NCBI GenBank assembly: GCA_963995525.1
Contig: OZ023210.1
Span: 23,551,021-23,615,020, forward strand
Source: Escarpia spicata
Lineage: Eukaryota > Annelida > Polychaeta > Sabellida > Siboglinidae
Length of the DNA stretch: 64,000 bases
Direction: 5' to 3'
Under the pieces are notes generated by a model. It searched no databases and was not told the origin of the DNA. It was given only the letters and a program-made list of their open reading frames with translations. Made by a program: the position numbers and the translations under genes. This document shows positions 1 to 11,099 of this stretch, in pieces. Within the stretch, counting starts at the first letter, position 1, and every line of letters begins with the position of its first letter.

Positions 1-2
1 AA

Positions 3-1090
3 ATGTCCAAAACAAAGGCATTACTACGCTCGAAAGTGTGGTTCCCCGGAATCGACGCGAAGAAGCAGTTAAACGATGTATTATGTGTCAGGCGAATACT
101 ACACGTCGAGATACACAACCGCTGACGATGTCGATACTACCAAGAGGTCCATGGCTGGAGATCAGCATAGACTTCTGCGGGCCACTTCCCACAGGATAAT
201 ATCTACTAGTAATGGTGGATGAGTTCTCGCGCTTCCCAGTAGTAAAGGTCGTGAGGAGCATCTGAGCAGAGACGGTGATCCCTGTGGTCGACGATCTGTT
301 TAGCCTTCTTGGCTACCCAGAGGTCGTGAAGTCAGACAAAGGGCCGCCGTTCAACGGACACGCCTGGAAGGCGTTCCTGCAGGAGAACAACATATGTCAT
401 TGCAAGATAACGCCACTTTGGCCTCGGACAAACGCTCAGGCAGAGGCTTTCAACAAAACACGCATGAAAGCACTGAAGGCAACCAACATCAGTAGCGTAG
501 CATGGAGGAAAGATATGCGACAGTTTCTGCGATCTTATCGATGTATTCCCCATGTGACGACAGCGTTCACTCCGCATCGACTAATGTTCGGAAGAAATCC
601 TCGCACCAAACTGCCCGAAGTCTGGCAACACGTGTCTGCTGACGACAAGGCCGTGCGAGAGAAGGATGTAGCCGCGAAGCGCCGCATGAAAACACGAGCC
701 GACAAGAGGTCAAGAGCGAAAACGTCAAACCTCAGCGAGGGCGACGTTGTGCTCGTACGACGACACAAGAAGGGCAAACTGTCCACACCGTTTGACCCAA
801 ATCCGTTGGCTGTGACCAGTCGGAAGGGTTCTATGGTAACTGCTCGTTGCGTTAACGGATCGCGAGTGACGAGAAATACGTCGATGTTTCGCCTACTTCC
901 GTTCGAGTCACCGTTACTTGAAGACAATGTCGAAGACGACTTCGATGACGAGAGCGAGTGGGCAGGCATTCCAGAGGCAACGCTGCCTGTGGCGGACGAC
1001 GACATCCCGATGTCGCCTGTTCTGATAGGCGAACCGAGAAGATCGTCTCGTCTTTGTAAGCCGCCACAACGGCTGCTCGAACTTATGTAG
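3..1090 (+). pseudogene. Ty3/gypsy Pol integrase, 3' part, broken
   Basis: This is the C-terminal part of a retrotransposon Pol polyprotein, the integrase that inserts element cDNA into the genome. Reading starts in frame 3 (LLRSKVWFPGID, start of the zinc-binding region), shifts to frame 2 near 85-110, then has in-frame stops at 197-199 and 263-265. From 266 it is open for about 275 codons. The three catalytic acids can be placed: D in ISIDFCGPLP near 168, D in VVKSDKGPPFNG near 334, and E in TNAQAEAFNK near 440. After the core come a GDVVLVRR segment like the C-terminal domain of gypsy integrases, an acidic stretch, and a basic RRSSRLCKPPQR tail that commonly ends gypsy Pol. One frameshift and two stops make it non-functional. 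Reverse transcriptase and RNase H would lie off the left edge. Confidence 0.9.
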
Positions 1091-1180
1091 ACACTCGCAT
1101 ACATCATTGACTATGCCTTTATTATACTTAAATACTTTTATTTATTTATTAGTAATTGTCCGCGTTTGTGACATTTCTTA

Positions 1181-1193
1181 TTTTAGGGAGGGA
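1181..1193 (+). other. Polypurine tract of the gypsy element
   Basis: A short run of mainly purines (TTTTAGGGAGGGA) sits about 90 bp after the Pol stop and immediately before a TG dinucleotide. This is where the plus-strand primer of LTR retrotransposons normally lies, directly upstream of the 3' LTR. Assignment rests on position and composition. Confidence 0.6.
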
Positions 1194-1363
1194 TGTATCG
1201 CGACAGTAAAGTGTCGCCACCTATAATACTTAGCTGCTATGATTTTTACAAGGACAATTATTACAGTAGGACAGCCCCCGGATAATGGCGGAGTGGAGCA
1301 TGTTTTTGTTTGCGTTGCCATTAATAAATTATACAAACCACCTCCGCCTGACAAACTATTACA
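1194..1363 (+). repeat. Probable 3' LTR of the gypsy element
   Basis: The segment begins TGTATCGCGACAG right after the polypurine tract and ends ..ACTATTACA, so it has the TGTA...TACA ends typical of LTRs. It holds an AATAAA polyadenylation signal near 1323. About 170 bp is short but within the range of some Ty3/gypsy LTRs. The matching 5' LTR is outside the window, so the right end is inferred from the terminal dinucleotide only. Confidence 0.5.
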
Positions 1364-2884
1364 TTACTGTATTTGCGAATCATATAACAAGCAGGCGAAC
1401 TAGACAAATTGCGTGTTAAACTCTTTGATAATTATGATTATTTTGTCACTGTGACGTGATTGTGTGTTTCACTATTTCATACTCAAATATCCATTCAAAT
1501 GCATTACAAATGGATAACCAAACAATACAACAAATATTGCATTTGAATGCAACTTCAAAACGTTTACATTTGAATGTCATATTCCGAAATATCAGTGGCA
1601 TACATATTTCACTGTATTTTAACAAAATGAAACATTTGTGTTTGCTTTCAAATGCGTTGACGTGCATTTGTTTGGCAAGCCTTCTATCAACTACATTCCG
1701 TGATGCTCGTTTCCTCGTGTGCGGATGAACACAGAGGTGATGAATGGACTAGCACCCGTCTCCGCCTACGTTTGTCAAGGGTCGAGTTGGATGAAGTCTA
1801 AACTATTCCCGGACTTAGTCCGGCTCCTCCTGTAAAACACGCATCATTCAGAAGGTAACGCGGATATATATTGCCTTATTGGTTATATACAAACACATCG
1901 CAAAACACCCAGTTTAATGAGAACTGGTCACTTCAAATTAATCGATTCAAACAGCTTAGGCTTTCTTGTTTCACAATTTCCTTGTTTTCGTTTGTATTCT
2001 TCAAAGAGGGTAGTTTTCTATCTGTATATTAATAGTTGCACTTTACCTTTGGGGGAAATCTGGTATAAATCTTACCAACTAGCAAAAATATAAACTTCAA
2101 TATGCTTCAAACTTACAAGTTAGTGAAGGCGTTTAATCAATAAGTCCAGCAAGCAAGACTGTTGCTACTTGTGATGTCTACGCTTGGTTACGAAAAGCTG
2201 TAAATTGGTAAACGATGTATCACAATAATGTATTTTATTATTATTTTATAAATGTTAATATGGTGTATGGCTCTTTATCGATTCGTTTAAACGACTTTCA
2301 TCGGTTGCGTGACTTCGCCCAGAAAAAAGAATCTGATGGCGGAAGCTCTTCTTGACTGTTAGGATACAGTCGGATAAAGGTGGTATTTACGTGTAAAATT
2401 AAACCAATAATCGCCCCTTTAGTTACCGTTTAGCGATTCCGTTTCATTTTATTGTGAGGCTCGGTGTAGATATCGAAATCTAGTCAATTTAAATACCTGA
2501 TTCCGGATAATCATTCGTCTTCACCACAAGGGGAACGTATGTCTGATTCCAGGTTGTCGTATGAGCGACGAACAGTGGCGACACATCACGGAGCCTGGCT
2601 AATCGAGGATAAGCTCTTTAACACGAGACCGCGTGACGTGAGCAGAATATACCGACTTTGTACCCGGTTGGACTCCCGTCGTAGTTGTTATTTTTGATAG
2701 CGGCTCTCACAGATTCAGCACTAGTGATAGTAGATTACAAACTTGCATACTATTTTGACTTAGGGAATATATCTATCGTGGATATCTCAAGTCAGTTCCT
2801 ATTCGGCAGATGGCGCCATTCGACGCCTTCATTATAAAGGTTCTGAGATGAGGCGCCACTGTTTGCCAGTTTCACTATAGCTTG
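1364..2884. other. Gene-free AT-rich DNA
   Basis: No protein family is recognisable here. Between 1480 and 1680 the motif CATTTGAATG and close variants recur on both strands, so weak ORFs are open in both directions; this looks like decayed repeat DNA. Nothing else stands out. Confidence 0.4.
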
Positions 2885-3275
2885 GTTAGGGGGTCATGTT
2901 CTAGTTAGACTTCCTGTTTGGTTACGAAGAAAAGTGCAGTGTATTTTTTAGAAATTATTTTTTGTACTGTAAAATGGCGGATTTCCAGATGATTTGAATA
3001 AGCGGAAGGATAGTTGGCAGCAATTTGCCTGTGTGACCTGTTTGCGTAGTAATGTTTGCCGGCATTTGTAAATATTGACGGGTGTCACACATACAGGCAT
3101 TTTACGAGAGCTAGATGTAAGCAATTTTGGTTAAAATCTATCAGTATGTCAGTGAGATGATGATAACAGCAAGTGAGAAGTTTAAGATATGTTGTACGTC
3201 ACGTTTTCTTATAATCAAACAAAACGTTAACATGGTCGCCAATGGGAAAACCATATGTGTATTGACCCCGGTATT
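2885..3275 (+). repeat. Dispersed repeat R1, copy 1
   Basis: The block aligns collinearly with 5713-6120. Shared landmarks in order are GTTAGACTTCCTGTTTG, GCAGTGTATTTTT, AAGCGGAAGGATA, TACAGGCAT, TTACGAGAGCTAG, TGAGATGATG and TTTTCTTATAATCA. No transposase or RT homology and no clear terminal repeats are visible. It is probably a non-autonomous interspersed element, class unknown. The 67-codon ORF at 3127-3330 lies partly in it and is not convincing. Confidence 0.65.
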
Positions 3276-3330
3276 TAGTGCATTTTATATGTTTACGGAA
3301 TACTTAGATGTTAGCCAAACATATGGGTAA

Positions 3331-4330
3331 ATAACTATGGACTCTAAATTTATATTTTATAAATAGTCAAAACATTGGCAAAAGATTATTTAAATATATT
3401 GGAACACGTTGTTTCGGCAAATTGCAAAATAAGTGTTTTGAACTTTGAAATGGTCTACTCTAAATTATCCTACTTACTAGTTTAAAGTTCTAGAGAAAGC
3501 AGTTCAATTGACTACATGCAGTACACTTCTTGTACTATAAATTGTCCAACAGTTTCTGTGATAGCCTTTCAAATATAAGGAATACCCCCAAAAAGACATT
3601 TCCGTGTAGATTTTCCACATGTTGCACCACTGATTTGAACTATTAGCCATGGCGTTAGAATATGTTTGCCTATGTGTTGCAGTATATACATGATATATAA
3701 TATTGTTCAATCTTTTATTATCAATCGTTTGTTACGACAACCCAAGTTTAGCAATTTTAAATACCGCAAGAACCAGCGTATTAGTGTCAGATTTGGTGTT
3801 CCTGTAATATAGATCCAGTCATAGATTTGTGAAAAAAAGAGTATTTCAAACCAACAAATCATCAGATTTGTTTGACATCACAAAAATGTTGCGAACCTTT
3901 TAAGTGTTTATTACGTCATCCGTTTTTCTTAAACCACTACTAATATGATTTGACATCAGCACCAGCAAGATTATGCTATGAAAAGCTAAATAATACATAT
4001 CTTCACGCCTCTGGGTCGTTGTGTAGGCTGATTAAACATTGCTGTGTTTTATCTTCCAGCTGGGGTAATGTGCACTTTCCCTTTTCATGATTTTTTTCAG
4101 GGTGCAAGCAATCTTATAAAAGTCTCGTCTCGTAATCACTCGCACTTTATTCGTCTACCCTAAAGCCGGGTGTGAAACAATGATGTATCCCCGCTGGCGC
4201 AACAGTTTATTCATGACCTTGATTTATTTCACCTCGAAGCCCGTGGGAACCATGACTCAAATAGCGTTTAGTGGGAGCCCCATAAACATACCCTGTAGAG
4301 ACCCCTGGACAACTACCCAGTCGGCCCTAA
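3331..4330. other. No gene seen
   Basis: AT-rich DNA without recognisable coding sequence, RNA gene or tandem repeat. Confidence 0.4.
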
Positions 4331-4670
4331 AACTAGCAAAAATGCCCGTCCCTTAACGGGATAACTTGATAGTTCATATGTGACAGTCGTGATAGCAATA
4401 TTGATCAAATATACACGAATTCCCGAAGTATTTGCTAAGCGATTGATAAGTGACGTTTTATGCTTGACACGCGCATTACGTCTTACGTTCCGAACAATGG
4501 ATTTACCCTATAAAAGGGGAGAAACCTTTACATATATGGAGTATTTAGAAAAAAAGAGCTCTTACTCATGAGTCTTAGATTAATCTATGAAAGTTTGGCG
4601 CCGATGGTGCAAACCGTCTAAGAAGAAAACAGTATCATACATACATGTACTTACTCGATTATAGTAAGAT
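4331..4670 (+). repeat. Dispersed repeat R2, copy 1
   Basis: This copy shares two blocks with 29427-30280. The first runs from CTAGCAAAAATGCCCGT to GTGACAGTCGTGATAGCAAT, and the second covers GTCTAAGAAGAAAACAG and what follows. In this copy the blocks are about 200 bp apart; in the other about 700 bp, so one has an internal deletion or the other an insertion. No coding potential is recognised. Confidence 0.55.
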
Positions 4671-5712
4671 GCACCAGTCATCAGTGACGCCTTGTTAGCA
4701 CGGAACTGTCTTCTGATGTAACGTCATCGATATCAGTTTTTCTTTGCTACTGTTTATTATAATGCAGCAAAAACAGATGGCAGACGTCAGTATTGGTGTT
4801 TAAGTCAAAACTAACGTCAATGAATTTCGTTTATGCCACTTGGGTCCCAACGCTCTTTCTGCCGACGGCTCCCTCGCTAACAACTCAGAACACGCAGAAA
4901 TCGTTTACACCAGCTGTGACTCGCCCGCCAGTTTACATTCTCTACCATAAAAACATAGATTGACATTCCATCCCGCACACACCATCGGATGCCGTCACTT
5001 TTCATTTCCTATAAACGAATTTACGTAATTTTTGTTTGCCGGTTTCGGCGCGCTAATCGATCGATTGAGACATCTCAAAATGAGTCCAGTCGGTCAGCGG
5101 AGACGTCCGCCAGTGTCCGGTCAAAGACAGTGTTACATGAACGGCACTAGGACCTTGTTTTGACCGATGCCATTATGTTATTCCGCTGTAATGAGACTTG
5201 TTCCGTGCCAGATGTAGGCCTTTGCGTACTGCGCACGCAAACGCAGTGAACAACGTGACCTTTTGACTGCTGACCTGACCTTTGACCATTGTGTTGCTGT
5301 GCCCGAAGGAGCTAGTTTTAATTTCAGCGTTGTTGTTCTTTTTGTGTTATTTCCCACACAAATAAGTGCACAAGTAATTACACGGATGCCTACACGTTGT
5401 ATTCTAACAATGAACATATTAAAATTACATGTGTTACTAGCATAAATCACCTGATAAGCAACAACCATGTCTGGCCCGGACCTAGAGGGCGCCTACGTAA
5501 GACACGGAACTACTTTCATCCCGTTACACCGAGTACGACTGTCGACGTCGTTTAGAACGCATCTTGCGATACGTTTTGCAGGCTGGTGTTATGGACGTAT
5601 TCACGGAATAAACCGTCAAAGCAGATGACGATGACTGGTATCCAATCACTGGAAAGCGACCACAGTTTCCGTAAACACGCAGCGAGTGAACGTTCAGACT
5701 AGGACTACATTT
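4671..5712. other. No gene seen
   Basis: Unique-looking DNA. Short ORFs on both strands at 5178-5468 match no family I know and overlap each other, so neither is supported. Confidence 0.4.
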
Positions 5713-6120
5713 AAGGGTTCATGCCCCAGTTAGACTTCCTGTTTGAAAAAAGGGCAGTGTATTTTTAAGAAATTATATTTTCATTCTCTGACAAGTTAAT
5801 TTGCGTAGTCAGATTTTCAGGTGTGATTGTAAACATTTTGACAGCAAAATGGTGTATTTTAGCTGATTTTACCAAGCGGAAGGATATTTGGCAACAATTG
5901 GGCTATTTGACCCTTTAGCCGGAGTACTGCCTGCATCCATTCGTAAATATTGACATACAGGCATCTTACGAGAGCTAGAACAATTTTGACTAAACTCGAC
6001 CAGCATATCAATGAGATGATGGTAACAGCAGGTAAGACATTTTTGTAGGTCAGGTTTTCTTATAATCACACAAAACGCTAACATGGCAACCAAAGGGAAA
6101 ACTAACTGTAGACTGACCCC
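5713..6120 (+). repeat. Dispersed repeat R1, copy 2
   Basis: Second copy of the family at 2885-3275 in the same orientation. It is diverged by many substitutions and contains extra sequence near 5780-5850. The best conserved part is around the ACATACAGGCATCTTACGAG motif near 5953 and the stretch near 6055-6090. Confidence 0.65.
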
Positions 6121-6179
6121 TTAACAGCCATCTAGCCAGCAGGGTAAACCGAAAAGAGGCAATCGTTTACTAAAGCAAG

Positions 6180-6325
6180 AATTCCAAGGTACGGAAACGG
6201 AATACCTTTGTAATGACGTCACTACTGCGATTTTCCTATCCCATTCCTGTGCGGATACAATTCGAATGGCTACATGGAGCGATTCGATTTTCCGCATCCG
6301 AATGAGAAAAAACACGCATCTGTAT
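6180..6325 (-). repeat. Dispersed repeat R3, copy 1
   Basis: The reverse complement of this block matches 17880-18025. Shared motifs include GATGCGGAAAATCGAATCG, AATTGTATCCGCACAGGAAT, GTGACGTCA and GGTATTCCG. The second copy directly borders the 64-bp satellite. No coding potential is seen. Confidence 0.65.
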
Positions 6326-6420
6326 GTACGTAGGGGATCATTCCTACTAATTTCCTTATATCTATGTCCATTGTTTTGTCGAATGTCGCATCCGCAAGCC
6401 TTTTCCGTAAGCTGCATGGA

Positions 6421-8466
6421 ATCCTAGCTTTAATTGGCACAAATTAACTCCAGGGCTTGGGATATGTTTAATAGTACCGTTGGGGAGACGTGTTATCAAT
6501 TTAGGCAGTTACAAATCAATCAATCGTATTTTTAACATATGATAGTGTAACTAACTTAGACAATTATTTCTTGCAGTTGTTTGTATCATTGAAAGTATGT
6601 GTACATAGTTCATTCAAAATGGTCAGTTGGTCTATTTTCGGATGTTTCAATCCAGCCATTCTTTGCTAGCTGTTTTTAATTAACTGCGCGTCAGCAACGA
6701 TTATTCCGACTTGACTGCACTGTCAACGATGCCATCCGGTAGATCCACTGAGTCGTAATTCCAGTAAACGGTTTAATAGTGCTGACAGACTTCCTGACGC
6801 AACAAGAACACCAACTGTTGTAGTTATGATGCCGCTGACGGCGTCAGCGACGTTATTTCTTTTTGCAGTTAAAACTGTCGCGACTGCAGTTGTAGCATCT
6901 TGATTGTGCAAATGTGTTTAATGAATGTTCAGTGCTATAATGTGACCGTTTGCAGTTTATGGTTATCGACTTTGGCGTGTTGGTACGTTTGCGAACAGCC
7001 GTCGTTCTTTTCCAATAGTTGTGGATAATGTGTGTCGGGTTCTGGCGTTCTCGAAATCTCGTGGTGGGTATCAACTACCTTCAACAACCGTAACATTACT
7101 TTCTCCTGCATGCAAACATGGTATTCGAAATAATCAGATAATGGTTATTTTTTCATTTATTAATTCTATGGAGTTCTTAACCTCTCTGCCAAAGTGTATT
7201 TAGTAATCCCGTAACAACGTTCGTAATTTGACAATTTCGACCCTGCAGCATGATCAAATTATAAACAAACTGCACAATTTCAAAACAAGCTTTATTGACA
7301 ATATTACCTAGGCGGACAGTGTTAACCGCCATAACCTTTGATGCTAAACGATTTCCCATTTTCACACGTTCAACGTAGCACACTTCCTGTTACAAATTCC
7401 GGGTAGAGGAACGGACATCCTCCCTTTAAGAGAGTGGGGGCGTAAGTAGAATCACCTCACACGCTCCATCCCCGATAGTCACGCCGCCAGCTATTCCGAG
7501 GTAACCGGTAATAAATAGGTGCAAAATTGGCAGCAGATTAAGCCTCGGTATAGATAAGCGTCCGACAACCAGTGGACGCATTGATTTAGTCCTGGTAATT
7601 GCGAGATGCGGCCATTCATCACATCGGGAAACCCACCGAGACGGAGTTATCGGGCTCACTCGTTTATTCAAATTCTATTTCCGATGGTCCGAGTATATCT
7701 GATACACCTCTGGTGTGTAGACGCAGTTACCAGGAGAGACGAGTGTCACACACGTATTCATTCTACGCGGTGACCCACGTATGGCGTTCCTTGCATGTAG
7801 CAGGTAGTGCTGACATGGCCAACTCAACTTGTTTGCAGACGCGGGAGATGTCGCACAATGGTTGTGGAAGGTCTTGCTTGGTATACGACTCTTACATTAA
7901 TTATATGTTGTGGTCGAGTAAAGTAGGCAATTATCGGTTGTTTGTTTTAATTTATCTGAATTACTATGCTTACGTTTTCTTGGAAAACTTAAAAAAATAC
8001 ATCTCAGTTGATAACAGTAAATACTTGTCTCCATCTAGAAACGACCAACGATATTTTCTGACTGCCATGACGTCACACCCCCGTCTCAAATGTTGAATTT
8101 ACAGCAGCATCGTCCCCCGTCGGTTCTATTCGTGTTTATTGGAGATGATCCGTGAATTGGGATACTCTAGAGTACCCCAGAGACAATCCTTCATTGAGCG
8201 ATGTCACGCCCGCTTGAACACGCCGCCTAAGAGCATACATGGGAGGCTGGAGCGCGTTCTGTTGTCGGTCATGACTAGTCGAGCACGACCTGTCTCCCAT
8301 TACCGCCATGTTTCCTGTGCGTCGCCTCAAGACGCGTGCGTGGTAATTGTTGGCATTGCGGTACTTCGCTCAGAGCCTGACTTCGCCGTGGGTCGGTGGC
8401 AGAACAATGCACAATGTACGTCATTCGACTGGCCTACCCAGTCTTTCCGTAAACAACTGACATACC
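6421..8466. other. No recognisable gene; unassigned ORF
   Basis: The longest ORF, 7599-8096 on the plus strand (165 codons), has no motif, signal peptide or membrane segment that I recognise and its composition is unremarkable. Minus-strand ORFs at 6121-6417 and 7426-7671 are no better. I treat the interval as non-coding. Confidence 0.4.
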
Positions 8467-8792
8467 TTGTGGAGCGCAGTTGCGCAGCGTTAAGACCTCC
8501 GGACTCTCGACTGAGAGAATGCAAGTTGTCGAACCTTGAGCAAGTTCGTTTACTCTACATCGCTTCAGTTCACTCAGCTGTATGAATGAGTACCTGGCTT
8601 TAGACAGTGGTGTATATTTGTGTTCGAATAGTCTTCGTGCATTAATTGCAGCGTGGCTGATTGCTTCTCTTGAGAAGTCGAGATGGTGTTCGATTGAACT
8701 GAACAGGTCTGCCAGAGAGTAAACTAAAGCGCTTTGAGCAGTCCTGAGGATTGGATACTCCGCTATATAAAAACGTACCTTTTTATTTTTTA
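8467..8792 (+). mobile_element. tRNA-derived SINE, copy A
   Basis: A roughly 325-bp element with a decayed tRNA-like head near 8467-8545, then a conserved body: CAAGTTCGTTTACTCTAC, TCAGTTCACTCAGCTGTATG, AATGAGTACCTGGCT, and the tail block TGGATACTCCGCTATATAA. The same order occurs at 20640-20920, 31666-31990, 49562-49885 and, shortened, at 9066-9290, 51425-51580 and 58072-58140. Such elements are copied by LINE machinery and encode no protein. Confidence 0.8.
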
Positions 8793-8796
8793 CTAT

Positions 8797-8890
8797 CAAT
8801 CACGTGACTTGTTGCCCAGCAAAAGGTCCGTAAAGCCATCAAAAATGGATGCCGAACACGTGGAGTGTTCGAACATTCCGCAGTGTAGGC
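8797..8890 (+). repeat. Short dispersed repeat R4, copy 1
   Basis: A block of about 95 bp (CACGTGACTTGTTGCCCAGC, AAGCCATCAAAAATGGATGC, CATTCCGCAGT) recurs at 57522-57625 on the same strand and at 9470-9575 and 45425-45525 on the opposite strand. Its nature is unknown. Confidence 0.6.
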
Positions 8891-9065
8891 CTATTTTGTT
8901 TCTTTATAAATAAAACTTAAACATTAACATAACTTAAACATTAAGGGATAAGGCAAATGTGTGCGGGAATGTTTGATTTAGCGGATGTCATGCCGCCTTA
9001 ATAACGTAATGCACATATATACAGTTACCAACATGGTTGGCAAAGCAAGTCTCGACGGAGGTCGC

Positions 9066-9290
9066 GAGCATGTTGCTGTATGAATGAGTACCTGGCTATA
9101 GACAATACGGGATATTTGTTTATGAATATTGTTCGCGCAGTAATTGCTGAGTGGCTGAATGCTTCCCAAAGACGTCAGGCTCGTGTCCGATTGAACAGGT
9201 TTGCCAGGGTGTAAAGGGCAGAGTGCTTTGAGGAGTCCCGAGGACTGGACACTGCGCTGTATAAGAACTTACCTTTACCGTTTTACTTTA
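9066..9290 (+). mobile_element. SINE, 5'-truncated, copy B
   Basis: It starts within the body at GTATGAATGAGTACCTGGCT and runs through CAGTAATTGCTGAGTGGCTG and GACTGGACACTGCGCTGTAT. The tRNA-like head and internal promoter boxes are missing, so this copy could not be transcribed by Pol III from its own promoter. Confidence 0.75.
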
Positions 9291-9469
9291 ATGTTTACGT
9301 AAGTATCAATGTATGTACAGTATACATAAATTGCATTACAAGGACGGCATGACATTTGCGAAATAAATCTTTCCTGCATACAATTCCATTCTCGCTTAAG
9401 CAGCTTTCCTTGCGTCGTATCATAAAAAAAACGTTTGTGACCACAACGTTATCAAATTATACGACAGAA

Positions 9470-9575
9470 TGTCCGAATGCTTCATGTAGGCTGCCTCCAT
9501 TTATGATGGCTTGGCTGACCTTGTTTCTACAGTGGGCAATAAGCCATGTGATTGATAGGTCTATCGGTCTCTTTC
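9470..9575 (-). repeat. Short dispersed repeat R4, copy 2
   Basis: The reverse complement reads ATCAATCACATGGCTTATTG, then CAGCCAAGCCATCATAAATG and CGGACATTCTG, matching 8797-8890 in order. It lies about 600 bp from that copy in inverted orientation, with SINE copy B between them. Confidence 0.55.
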
Positions 9576-9795
9576 GCCCACCTTTCTCAACAACGACAGC
9601 GTATTCGCAGGGTGTTAAATGGAATTGTTATGACAATCTCCATTGGGTGTTGTTCTAAGTATATGGAGCAGATTAGTTGGTTCATAATGAACTCGTGATA
9701 TTTGCCTGCAGGCACATTTCCTGCACTGTGCACACCGGGCTAATTAGACGTACACACCTTTCAATTAAATCCCGGCGCTCTGCGGGAGGTATTGT

Positions 9796-9894
9796 GAATA
9801 GGAATTAAATTGCGCCTACGTGAACACTCCCTTGATTGCACCATGCAGATGCAAACAAGGGCGTGTTCACGCAGGCGCAGTTAAATTCCTATTC
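9796..9894. repeat. Near-perfect long hairpin
   Basis: Arms of 45 bp (9796-9840 and 9850-9894) are reverse complements with 5 mismatches, separated by a 9-base loop. Arm core: GCGCCTACGTGAACAC against GTGTTCACGCAGGCGC. The structure could be a small foldback insertion. A transcribed hairpin such as a small-RNA precursor is possible, but nothing in the sequence shows transcription. Confidence 0.7.
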
Positions 9895-10052
9895 AAGTCT
9901 TCAAGAACGTGGCTCGACAACAGGAGGTAAATCAGACTCTCTCGACAATATCTACCGTACGCGTTTATGTGCGCCCTGTTCCAGTGTGGAATTAACTCGC
10001 ACAAGATGCAGCCACATTGGAATTCACTCGCACAAGATCCAGTCACGTCGTC

Positions 10053-10320
10053 TCACTTCTGCTCACCTATCATCTTCGCGCCTTGTGGCCCATAAGGCTG
10101 CTGTGCAACTTCCCCATCTCGACCTGCAAACGACTGCACGTCTTGCTTTCTTGTCAATCCCAGTTGGTTTCGTTCTTTTTCAACAGTTGATCGCCGCGTT
10201 GTTTCTGGGCGACCAACTTTTCTCGTTCCTTCCGGCATCCACGTCAGTGTTGTCAGGCAGTGGTTGTTGTCGCTCTTCCCCAGCACGTACCCGATCCATG
10301 TTCATCGTTTTCTTTGTACT
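10053..10320 (-). pseudogene. LINE C-terminal fragment
   Basis: On the minus strand the reading LTWMPEGTRKVGRPETTRRS, followed by a TVEKERNQLGLT segment, resembles the end of many LINE ORF2 proteins, where a Gly-Arg-Pro basic stretch and a WR.TVE..L..LG block follow the reverse transcriptase. Only about 75 codons are readable, no catalytic domain remains, and sequence upstream on that strand is in other frames. It is not part of the LINE starting 700 bp away, whose C-terminus is different. Confidence 0.6.
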
Positions 10321-10330
10321 TCTACGCTGA

Positions 10331-11017
10331 TCTGATCTTCTGCACGCATCATCTACTGCAGAGGCATTCCAGAAAGTCGCCAGCGAAGATATCAAGTCGA
10401 GTAGTGTACGAGTGTTTTTGTATAAACATTTAACAGCCGCATTCAGAACCATTCTTGAAGACTGGGTCCAGGCGACCCCCTCCCACTAAACACCGCACGC
10501 CGCGTTTAACCCGTTTTTATCAAACTTTTTATCTTGTTTGCCACCCAGCGAACAACTGTCATTGTGGTATATTGCCTAGTATTGGCCCTACCGCAGTACT
10601 TCGAAATGTTATTGTATATACACAAATTTAGTAGCTGACGATAAATGAGGGGAGTAAATTAAGTTAAATACAGACTTCAGCTATCCGTGTGAATAGGCTT
10701 AACAATTAAATGGGTTTATATATAGTTTTTTTATTATGGCAAATTGTTGCCACTTGTCATCTAGAGCCTATTTCTTTGTATATCAGTGTTGTAAAATATT
10801 GTAGCATTTGGTAAAATCGTCTCCAATTATGTAAAGTAAACAACTTTGGAAAATATTTTAAAATACACTGTACTGCACAATCGTATAAAATAGTGTCAAT
10901 CTCGAGAAGTGTTAAGTGTTATATACCTTTTATTCCTGCTGGAAAAAGGTTTCAAATGTTTCTGCGGCAGTCAAGCTGTCGACTACATTTTGTCGTTCTC
11001 TGTTGCTTCTACGAATA
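10331..11017. other. No gene seen
   Basis: AT-rich DNA between two minus-strand LINE relics. No repeat partner or ORF of note was found. Confidence 0.4.
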
Positions 11018-11099
11018 GATTTAACAAGATTTAACAAAATTGCCACCCAGAGAATTAACTCTAGCTGGCAGGTGGACAAGGAAGCCCTTTGGCTTATCG

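Noticed and set aside
535..1107. 190-codon minus-strand ORF
   Set aside because: Antisense shadow of the gypsy integrase.
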